From NCBI GenBank assembly GCA_035048815.1, contig JAUCBN010000026.1, positions 12,965,501 to 13,029,500 of the forward strand: a DNA stretch of 64,000 nt. Direction: 5' to 3'. Each line of letters begins with the position of its first letter. Within the stretch, counting starts at the first letter, position 1. The position numbers were made by a program, and so were the translations under genes. The notes under the pieces were generated by a model. It searched no databases and was not told the DNA's origin. It worked only from the letters and a program-made list of their open reading frames with translations. Positions 56,190 to 64,000 of this stretch are shown piece by piece. The stretch comes from Abelmoschus esculentus. Its lineage: Eukaryota > Streptophyta > Magnoliopsida > Malvales > Malvaceae.

Positions 56190-56950
56190 CCTGTAATCCC
56201 GAGCTTCGTTTATGCAAAGACAGAACTGAAAGTTCTCACTTCTCTCTTCTTCCAAACCCTTTGATGGTTTTCGGGTTCGCTTGGGTGACGCCGCACCTGG
56301 ATTTTGAGCGGTGGCCACCCCTCCTCTGTTTTCTTTTGTGCTCCTATTTCCCTTTCTGCTCTGTCTTTTTTCCTTCGTTTTTTCAGTTTTCTTCCTTCGA
56401 AGTTGTCTTCTTCGACCATCCATGATCATTTTGTTGTGGATCTGACTCCCCTGATGGCCAGGGCCCTATTCGGGTTGCCTCCCGGTGACGGTGAGATGAT
56501 TCTGGAATCACAGAGAAGATACGGATCCGACGGGTGACGCCTTGTTTCTTGGTCTGACTCCGCCTCTTGTTTCGCTAGCCTTCATTCATCGACGATTTCT
56601 GACCTGACATAATGATTATGATGTTTTCTTACTGCATCATCGTCACTGTGTTCTCTTCCGTACCCCGAAGGCCCGAACACGACCATACAGTTTGTAAGAA
56701 AGGGCGTGTTTCTTCCTGTCTCCTCATGTCAGTGGCTTCTTTCTCCTCGTCGTTGCCCTGATTTCCTGCAGTTTTTATGCTTTTGTGTAGTGTAGTGTTG
56801 TCTGTTCTTGTTTTTCTCTTTCTTATGCTCTGTTATCTTACTTGTGTTGTATTGTTTTCTCCTCTCCTTCCTCAATAGTCAATACTATGTTCTCCTTTCT
56901 ATTTGTTTTTCCCGTTCTATGAATGCCGGCCTGCTTTTGTTCAAAAAAAT
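56190..56950 (+). mobile_element. Short retroposon with A-tail and 11-bp TSD, LINE-leader-like
   Basis: A GC-richer unit of 761 bp flanked by perfect TTACTTGCATA copies at 56179-56189 and 56951-56961, ending in an A-rich tail (TTCAAAAAAAT). This is the signature of LINE-mediated insertion. The content is C/T-rich, with TTCTTCCAAACCCTTTGATGG and GGCCACCCCTCC, and two overlapping ORFs of under 85 codons on either strand without a known domain. I infer a LINE 5' leader joined to a LINE 3' end, with the coding part deleted, or a retroposed non-coding transcript. Confidence 0.65.
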
Positions 56951-57046
56951 TTACTTGCATAATGGTCAACATCATTGAATCACTCCGTCATAATTTCCAC
57001 CATTTGGTTCTTTCTAACCCTTAAATCCAATGGCTAAATCAGATTT

Positions 57047-58480
57047 AAAGCAGGGAAGCCATGGCAAAACGAACTAAAACGACAGAAGCCAAACCAACAG
57101 AGAAACAAAACTACAAAAGAGATGTCTGTAAAGACTCAATGGGAAATGATGTGAAGAATCAAAGTCATATGATTAAATTGAATAAAGTATAAAGTTGAGA
57201 GATGGCTCTATCGATGGGAGATCAACAGGCAGTCTCCTTGTTCGTGGATAATCTTCCGCTGTCATTACATTGAAAGGGTTATGGCATGTATTCGGCAGAC
57301 ATGGAGACATTGTTGATGCGTTCATTGCAGAGAATAAAAGTAGGCAAACGATCTGGAGAAAAGTGGAGCCGGTTAGATATTACACTGTTGATCAAGTGAA
57401 CTATGATATGACAGGAGAAGAGATGACCGTTCAGGAAACAATAGGCGTCAAAAGAAAGCGTCTCAAGCAAACAAATGGAGACCGGTGAGTCGAGTAAATT
57501 GCGGAGCAAAAATTTAGCTGAGATGAGAAAGAGAATAGCGGTACATGTACAGACGGAAGACTTGTGGAAGATGAACAGGTGCCTGATGGGGGTGACGGCC
57601 ACTATCTGCAGTGCAAGGAACATAACCCTGACGTTACAGGAGTGGGGACTAGGAGATATTATAGCACAAAGATTAGTAGTAAAAACTTTTTTAATCTCTA
57701 TTGAAGATCATGAGGATTTGTTTATAATGATGGAAGACCTTGAGTTGTCGTACTTGAGAGAAATATTTGTGGAAGTCAGTCCGTGGTTGGATTCCTTAAG
57801 TCAAGTGGAAAGGGCGACATGGCTAGAAATTTCTGGCATGCCTCTTCATTGCTGGAACCTAGTGACCTTCAAGAGGATGGCTGCAGGCTGCTCTTTGGGG
57901 GCATTTCCAAGAGTTGGGGGGAAATGCAAATCACTTGAGGGATTGTGAGAAATTACAATGTTCCACAAAACAAATGAAGAGTGTTGAGTCGGTTGAGATG
58001 AACATAGGTAGTTTGATTTACGAAGTTAGAGTAGCTAAATTAGGTTTTTCAGACAACTCGGTGGATGTACCGAGGGTGGAAGCAAGGACGGAACCAGGAG
58101 AGCACGCCAAGATTCAGGAAAGTGAAAGCGAATCGGATTAGTGCAAACGGGACTTCAACATTCAGTCTCGAATCTGTGTATCAGTATGTCGTGTTAGAAC
58201 ATAGGGCAAATAAGATATCTACTTCCTTCTCGAGATAGTGTTCGCTTTGTCCTTACTGTCGGTCCTGCCAAGAATCCAAGATAGTCCCATAGATGTTAGA
58301 TTAGAATCTAATTGTGTTCAGTGGGTCAGGTTGTGGTTTTATATTGATATTTTTAAATTGAGATTTTCGTGGTGGTTTTGTATCAATTCTTTATCTAATT
58401 GTAATAGATTAGAAATTTTTTAAACATATATACAAGTTATGTTTGTATTATTAATAAAATAAGTTTTGTTGAGAAAAAAA
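57047..58480 (+). mobile_element. LINE-derived element, ORF1 only
   Basis: Ends in a run of ten A (58471-58483 region) after an AATAAAATAAG signal, and is flanked by AAATCAGATTT at 57036-57046 and 58481-58491. It holds a leader, a broken ORF1 (57202-58141) and a 3' tail of about 340 bp, but no endonuclease or reverse transcriptase ORF2, which would be several kb. It must have been moved by another LINE's enzymes or lost ORF2 later. Caution: AAATCAGATTTCA occurs again about 75 bp downstream (58558-58570), so the duplication could be coincidental. Confidence 0.65.
57202..58141 (+). pseudogene. LINE ORF1 (RRM plus DUF4283), frameshifted
   Basis: Starts at ATG 57202 with DQQAVSLFVDNLPLSLH, the first strand of an RRM. 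One base is missing at CATTGAAAGGG (57268-57278), shifting the frame before KGLWHVFGRHGDIVDAFIAE. After KSRQ most of the remaining RRM is deleted. A second frame from about 57475 to 57948 carries DUF4283 text (LISIEDHEDLFIMMEDLELS, YLREIFVEVSPW, ATWLEISGMPLHCWN). A third short frame to 58141 follows. ORF1 proteins of plant L1-type LINEs bind element RNA; this copy cannot encode one. It matches the type of the fragment at 3391-3658. Confidence 0.72.
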
Positions 58481-58491
58481 AAATCAGATTT

Positions 58492-59950
58492 CACCTAATA
58501 TTTTTAAAGTTTAATGAAGATAAGAAATAATAAAATTTTAATATTTAAACTTGAAAAAAAATCAGATTTCATCGGGTATTTTTCAAGCTTTACCTTAGAA
58601 ACTAAGAAAACTTTTAAATTTTTTTAAATAAAATATGAAGCGGTAAAACTGTTACACGATGTAATATATCAACAAATCTAAAAACTGTTACATTTTAATG
58701 ATAAAGTTGACTAAAAAATTTAATTATTTATTTTCTTAATTCAAAGATATGATTGAATATAAAAATTTTATACCCTTAAACCTATTTTTTATATAATAAT
58801 TTTGGGATGTCTAACTTTACATCCAATTTCTTTATAAATATAAATAGATATATAAGTTATTAATCGTCAAAGTGGATGCTTCTCAATTCAGCGTCGGTGG
58901 TCGACGGCTTACGGATAAATTAATCTAATGATGATATACGTGGACGATTGCTGATCACATGGATCAGAAAAGTCGTCGGACGGTGAGCCACCGCCTCTGG
59001 CATGTGCATTTTTCGGCTTGCATGCTACAACCTTAGCTGGGGTTACCGGTTGAGTTTGACCACACATTTTCTCCCATGCTATTCTTTGTTGTTCAGGAAA
59101 AACTATAGAATCTTTTACTTTTATTAATTAATTTTGTCTAAAAACTTAATACAATTCTATGTTTTATGAGATCTAATAAACTTTGGATTATAAAAATATA
59201 TATAATAGTTTACCAAATTTAATATAATTCTGTTTTTTATATCTGAATTCAAAAAGAAAAGTACATAAGATATTCAACTATATTAATTAATAGAAACCTA
59301 AGATCTTAGCTAAATTATGAGATGATATCCCATTAACCTACACTATTTCTATCAAAGGTGTAAAGAAATTAATAGAGATAAATTAAGGTCGATATTTATC
59401 TAGTTCCGAATAATATTTTTTGAGTAGTTTTTTAAAGGATTCTGATATTATTTATAAATAAGACAAATTGAATCGAAACAATCGTCTCATAATAAATCTC
59501 TACAAAAATCGATTTGTCTATAAATAGAGGTCATACTAAAAATACTCTAACCTCTGTAAAGGCCATCACTTTATATATGATAATTGCTATATATAATGCT
59601 TTTAAAGTATGATTTATAGATATAAACATTTTCAGTTTGTTTCGAGAATTTTTACGCAGAATTTGCTATATGTACTCAAAATATATAACTATACTAATTC
59701 GAGTAAAAATAAAAAAGTTAAAAATATTTACGGTATATATTAATTTATAATTACTTTTAGTCTACTTAAAAATTTTAACAATCAAAAGAAGCAAATGGGA
59801 AAGAATCTTTTCAATAAAATTTTTCTTTCAATCGGTAAGGGCACTAGTTTTTTGCCCATGTATGTAATGTAATTGCTATTGCTACATAATTTTATGAATG
59901 AACATTTATATGTACTCAAGTATGGTTCGGCAAAAAATGAAACTCTAGAA
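58492..59950. other. Intergenic, 3' side of the U-box gene
   Basis: AT-rich, no gene seen. A short GC-richer island (58875-59080, for example CAGCGTCGGTGGTCGACGGC) stands out but has no ORF of note. The last part near 59950 is likely the 3' untranslated region of the U-box gene. Confidence 0.45.
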
Positions 59951-61192
59951 TTAAGCTGGATAAGAAGAGAGCAGATTGCTTGGTATACAAGGAGAGTTCT
60001 GCCAGACTCTAGCGTGCAATTTGAGCACCTCTCTGGCCCTTTCTTTAGTCTTGAATCCGCAATCCAGATGAAGCACCAAGCACAATTTAGCCACAACCCC
60101 TAACTGCAGCATTTCCTGAAGAACCTTATTGGTAGCACAGAACTTGGAAATGGACAGCAAAATCCTCACTGCCCTTTCACTTGCAACCTGAGAAACCCTA
60201 AGTATCTTCTTTGAAACAATGGCCAGCCCCGCACCATGCTGTAGAAGCTCGGACCGGCCTTCGGCACATCCACATACTGCATCCAGCACTATTAGTACCA
60301 TCTCACAACCCCTTCTCTCCAACGATGAATCAAGAAGCAAGTCGATCAAGACGGGTACCACGCCGGCTTCGGCTACCTTGACCTTGTTTCTTCCCCATGG
60401 ACAAATACTTGCCAGCAATTGTAGAGAAGCCTTTGAGGCCTGTTTTGATATTTGATCACGCAAAACTTGGACTATTTCGATTAATAGCTCGGGTCTCAAG
60501 TTGATGAGCTGCATTGGATCAGCTACCTCCACCATGGATTTCAACAGCTGTACTACATACGCCCGAGACTCATAGCTTCCATGTTGCATCACTCTCATTA
60601 AGGACACTATGAAATCACATTTTCTGCCCATAAGATTCTTGAGAGAAGCTTCTGAGAGTTGAAGATTGTAGAGGATGCTTAAAGCTTCATCTGTTGGTCT
60701 TATCGAATCGAACTCGTAATATAATGATCCTTCAGCTACTGATGCTGAAGAGCCGTAATTACTGACAATGGAAACCAAGAACTCAACCGCGCCTGAAGAT
60801 TCCATACACTTTCTGTTTGTAGCATTCTCAGAAGCGATTGATTGTAGACTCTTGAGACACTTGATCTGTTGCTGCGGTGACTTGGCTTCGTTGAGAAGCT
60901 TGATGATCTGAGCTTTGCTGACGGGTGGCTTAGGCGTCGGGATCCGTTCGATTCCATGCGAAGCGTTTAACATGCACCAAGACTGAATCAATCTCCTGAG
61001 GGTATGGTTTGGGGTAAGTTCACAATCCGCAATAACTTGCTTTGTAACCGGACATGTGTTCTTCCCCGAAAACAACCATTTCTCGATGCTTTCCCTGTCG
61101 TATGTAATTCCGGTTGAAACCGTGACTGGATCCTTCATAATCTCAAGAGAGATCGGGCAGATGAAGAAAGAAGGAACATCAATGTCGTCCAT
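59951..61192 (-). CDS. PUB23: U-box E3 ubiquitin ligase, PUB22/PUB23-like
   Basis: An intronless protein of 413 aa, standard for the PUB22/23/24 group, which ubiquitinates targets in drought and immune signalling in the cytosol (Arabidopsis PUB22-24 dampen pattern-triggered immunity). The U-box is at residues about 7-80: FFICPISLEIMKDPVTVSTG, ITYDRESIEKWLF, NTCPVTKQ, LTPNHTLRRLIQSWC; it binds E2 through salt bridges rather than zinc. A short linker (IPTPKPPVSKAQIIKLL) leads to armadillo-type helical repeats from about 95 to 395, for example NATNRKCMESSGAVEFLVSI, AGVVPVLIDLLLDSSLERRG and ASERAVRILLSISKFCATNK. The ATG at 61192 is the first in frame and gives the family's usual MDDIDVPSFF start. 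No disruption seen. PUB22 versus PUB23 cannot be settled here; the symbol is the nearest resemblance. Confidence 0.93.
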   Translation of the reverse strand: MDDIDVPSFFICPISLEIMKDPVTVSTGITYDRESIEKWLFSGKNTCPVTKQVIADCELTPNHTLRRLIQSWCMLNASHGIERIPTPKPPVSKAQIIKLLNEAKSPQQQIKCLKSLQSIASENATNRKCMESSGAVEFLVSIVSNYGSSASVAEGSLYYEFDSIRPTDEALSILYNLQLSEASLKNLMGRKCDFIVSLMRVMQHGSYESRAYVVQLLKSMVEVADPMQLINLRPELLIEIVQVLRDQISKQASKASLQLLASICPWGRNKVKVAEAGVVPVLIDLLLDSSLERRGCEMVLIVLDAVCGCAEGRSELLQHGAGLAIVSKKILRVSQVASERAVRILLSISKFCATNKVLQEMLQLGVVAKLCLVLHLDCGFKTKERAREVLKLHARVWQNSPCIPSNLLSSYPA

Positions 61193-61328
61193 TTCAGAAA
61201 CGAAGAAAGAATAAACTTGAACAAAGAAAGATTAGTTTCAGGAAAAATACAAAACTTAGATTTTTAAAAGGATTGGTTGAGAATTGGATGGAAAGCAGTT
61301 GTGAATTGGTTTGAATATGGCAGAAGGG

Positions 61329-61338
61329 TATTATATAT
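61329..61338 (-). promoter_or_regulatory. Likely TATA box of the U-box gene
   Basis: Minus-strand TATATAATA, about 137 nt upstream of the start codon, a normal distance for a plant gene with a leader of about 100 nt. Confidence 0.55.
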
Positions 61339-61639
61339 GCGTGTGGATATTCAAAAAGCCGAGAAAGTCAGAACACACAGCAAAGGCTGACTTTTCCAAA
61401 CTATGGAAAGGCACAAGGATGGACGACAAATTATATCCACAACAGCTATTAACAATAAATGTTTGGCTGGTCTTGAGTTGCCTAAGAATCTTTATTACAA
61501 TTTCAGCACATTCTCACCGAGTTAGAGTCTGACTAATTTATCCATGTGATCTTAATCGATGATCTTTAATTAAAGATTAAGTTAGCCTTCGATTACTAAG
61601 CATAAATGCTTAGAATTATGAAAGCCGGTGGGAAATTAG
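61339..61639. other. Upstream region of the U-box gene
   Basis: The likely promoter region of the minus-strand U-box gene, ending at the decayed Gypsy LTR near 61640. No other feature seen. Confidence 0.4.
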
Positions 61640-62844
61640 CACAGGCAAAGAACATAAAGGAAGATTATGGAGAATGTATTCTCTCTATTACTCAAATGAA
61701 AAGAATAATGATTGAATAGTTTACAATAACGAGAGTAAGGTTCTATTTATAGGCAAACTCTCTTGTATTTAACGATCAAGGATGAAATGAAAAGGGTTTA
61801 AGAATCACCTTTATTTATGGAAACTATATCCATATTATACAATGTTGCCTAAAATAAAGGGAAGAATCACTCCCTATCATATCCAATCATCACATGATTG
61901 CCGCTCTCAAATTGAAAACGATGTTTTCCATAAGAATCAAAAGATGAGCACCATCCGTGAGTCTTGGTCCCTTGGGCGAATTGGGCATGGATAGGCCCGA
62001 TTTACTTCACCAAAAACTCTTTGTCAACAAGGTTGGTGCTGAGTTGGATCCTATGGTCATGAGCAACTTAAATGGTGCTTGTATGGGCCCCAAATATGCA
62101 TAGAGAGTAATGACTCAAGCTCCATGATTTAGTTACTATGGGTGATGCTTGTTTCCGCCCCTTTGGGTGCGATGAGAGTGCTTTTTAGTGTTTATATCTT
62201 ATACAAAGCGCATACAATGTGTTACGGTATTAGCCCTCGCAACCTTAGGTCGCGAAGTCATACGACACTTGAAAAAGAACACATTCTCGATAAGCCAGCC
62301 TTAAACACATCATTCACCAAGGATTTGTCACGGAAGCGCCAGAATCAAGGTGACATGAGTCATTCTCATCCACTACACAATCCTTTCAGCCACAGCTGAT
62401 ACCGTAGGGCATAGCGGATGCACCAAGTAGACCTCAACTTTCCCCGAAGGAAAATAAAAGTGGTCTTATTAAAGAAAGTGTTTTGGGAATTTACAAAGAA
62501 GACTCACGCACATCATCGACTCAGCGATAGGGGTCGCCCCCGATGATGTGTAGGAATTCACCTATGCCTAGACCCGTGGAGCAGTCCATACTTACTCGAC
62601 TATCCAACCATACATATATGTGAATAAAACATTATGAAAATACTCCGACTACACGTTGATTTGCTTGAACAAGGTACACTTCTTGAATAAAAAAAGGAAA
62701 ACTTAAAACAAGAACCTTATTCCTAAAAACATTGTATTATTGAAACGTGGACACTTATGCCTCACCAAGCTCGGAGGCCCTCCACGCAGGTGACTCGGAC
62801 ACTCCTTGCTTGGTTATGGCCGAAGGCAGGAGATGGCCACGACA
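61640..62844 (-). repeat. Gypsy-type LTR, minus strand (3' LTR)
   Basis: On the minus strand a polypurine tract GGGGGAGAA is followed at 62844 by TGTCGTGGCCATCTCC, an LTR start. The part from 62844 to about 62265 is repeated at 63450-64000. Further along the minus strand is a TATA box, CTATAAATAGAACC, near 61750, followed by a leader-like T-rich stretch, so the LTR probably extends to about 61640. The end is not exact. Confidence 0.6.
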
Positions 62845-63049
62845 TTCTCCCCCATCCAATTTTTCGACGTCCTCGTCGACCTAGCGTGCTCCTTTCTGCG
62901 GGAAAGAAGACACCTTATGCGGACCCTTGCAAAAGAAGTAACTTATGGCTTTCTTAGGAGCATCATTGTCTGATCTTGTAGCGAGATTTGCATCTTCCCG
63001 TAAGCCATTCGTATCCTGTCGCCACTCATTGCTTCCCTATAATGCAGAC

Positions 63050-63445
63050 TTGTCTATCCCGGACCTATTCTGTTGACTAACGTCCCCATTTCCTCTGTTC
63101 CTCCCATTTCCATTTCCATTACCATAGACACCATGATAACCATTTCCCTCACCACGATAGGTAACACATTACATTCATATGGGTCTTTATGCTTCAACGA
63201 ATTGTCTGTGTAGCCACTAAGCCGCTCGGCCGCAACCATTGCCTCAGCCACTGTCTTCGGTCTTTCTCTCTAGATCTTTGTTCTCGCCCACTGTTATAGT
63301 CCTTCTAGGAAGTAAAATACCTTGTCATTCTCAGACATATCCCTGATGTTCAACATCAATGCTGCAAATTCCCTCAAAAAGTCACAAACCGTTGTTGTTT
63401 GTCGCAACTCCTTCAGCTTCTTTCGATCAACATATTCCATATTTT
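63050..63445 (-). pseudogene. Gypsy gag remnant
   Basis: Minus-strand text matches Ty3/Gypsy gag: EYVDRKKLKELRQTTTVCDF, LREFAALMLNIRDMSENDKV, FYFLEGL, a stop, QWARTKI, a stop, then RPKTVAEAMVAAERLSGYTD. The region covers the helical retrotransposon gag core only. The nucleocapsid, protease, RT, RNase H and integrase are all missing. Two stops show it is dead. It lies directly between two related LTR segments. Confidence 0.75.
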
Positions 63446-63449
63446 CAAG

Positions 63450-64000
63450 AAAGAACGAATCCTCGACAAGTCAATCTTAAACACATTCTTCACAAAGGAT
63501 TTATCACGGAAGCGTCAGAATAAGTTTACACTACACAATCTTTTAAGTCATAGCCTATACAATGGGGCATAGCGGATGCACCAAGTAGACCTTGATTTTC
63601 CCCGAAGGAAAATAAAAATGGTATTATTAAAGAAAGTGTTTTTGGATTTACAAAGAAGATTCATACACATCATCGACTCAACAGTAGGGTTCGCCCTCGA
63701 TGATGTGTAGGAATTCACATGTGCTTAGACCATTGGAGAAGTCCATACTTACTCGACTGTCCACCCCCTACATATATGTGAGTAAAACATTATGGAAATT
63801 CTCCGACTACACGTTGATTTGTTCGAACATGGGAAACTTTTTGAATAAACAAAGGAAAACTTAAAACAAGAACCTTATTCCTAAAAATATTGCATTATTG
63901 AAACGTGGACACTTATTCTTCACCAAGCTTCGAGGCCCTTCATACAGATGACTCGGACACCCCTGCTCGGTTATGTCTGAAGGTAGGAGATGGCCACGAC
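63450..64000 (-). repeat. Second LTR segment of the gutted Gypsy element, cut by window end
   Basis: A direct repeat of about 62265-62844, with matching landmarks in order (GGGGCATAGCGGATGCACCA, GATGATGTGTAGGAATTCAC, TTGAAACGTGGACACTTAT), diverged by many substitutions and small indels. It ends with GGCCACGAC exactly at 64000, one base short of the expected LTR boundary. Its gag-side end lacks the last several hundred bases of the other LTR, so a deletion removed that part along with the primer site. Confidence 0.7.

Noticed and set aside
56175..56537. Overlapping ORFs of 69-84 codons on both strands
   Set aside because: They lie in a retroposon with C/T-rich leader-like sequence and show no domain or codon bias.

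Overview
This is plant nuclear DNA. Plant-only protein families (ATL RING-H2, PEN1-type syntaxin, U-box/ARM PUB22-like E3, Dof factor), AT-rich spacers and dense nested LTR retrotransposons all point to a dicot. The LINE ORF1 fragments (RRM plus DUF4283) and the LTRs with TATCGATAC motifs resemble what I know from cotton and other Malvaceae, but that assignment is inference. There are no bacterial or organellar signs.

Host genes are few. Three look intact: an ATL-type RING-H2 ubiquitin ligase (20.7-21.2 kb, minus), a two-exon SYP121/PEN1-like syntaxin (37.4-38.7 kb, minus) and a PUB22/23-like U-box ligase (60.0-61.2 kb, minus). Three look broken: a glutaredoxin-domain gene running off the left edge (frameshift after its start), an ML lipid-recognition domain remnant (1.5-2.0 kb, minus), and a DOF3.5-like gene (55.0-55.6 kb, plus) with two stops and a frameshift. 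No operon-like or pathway linkage between them is visible.

Most of the rest is mobile DNA. From 2.3 to 12.9 kb: a tRNA-derived SINE and pieces of others, a LINE ORF1 fragment, and two Copia elements in tandem, the second ending in a chimeric duplication. From 14.4 to 20.1 kb: two large fold-back elements, a hAT-like element with TCGAG-type subterminal repeats, a perfect solo LTR (TSD CGAAT) and a GAACG-rich repeat. From 25 to 36.9 kb: LTR remnants, a 3.9-kb hAT-like element with a smaller hAT element nested inside (8-bp TSD), a SINE fragment and a minus-strand Copia fragment. From 39.3 to 53.5 kb: another subterminal-array element, a Copia element with a perfect TAAAA TSD, an inverted-repeat element, a second solo LTR, a 500-bp hAT MITE (TSD GTTTTAAC) and LTR scraps. 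From 56.2 to 58.5 kb: two LINE-derived insertions with 11-bp TSDs. From 61.6 kb to the end: a gutted Gypsy element with related LTR sequence on both sides of a small gag remnant.

I saw no CRISPR array, rRNA or functional tRNA gene. I do not see a new multi-gene system. The least ordinary signals are the array-bearing hAT-like elements, the chimeric duplication at 12.4 kb, and the two short LINE-derived insertions. All coordinates, similarities and repeat boundaries were read by eye.
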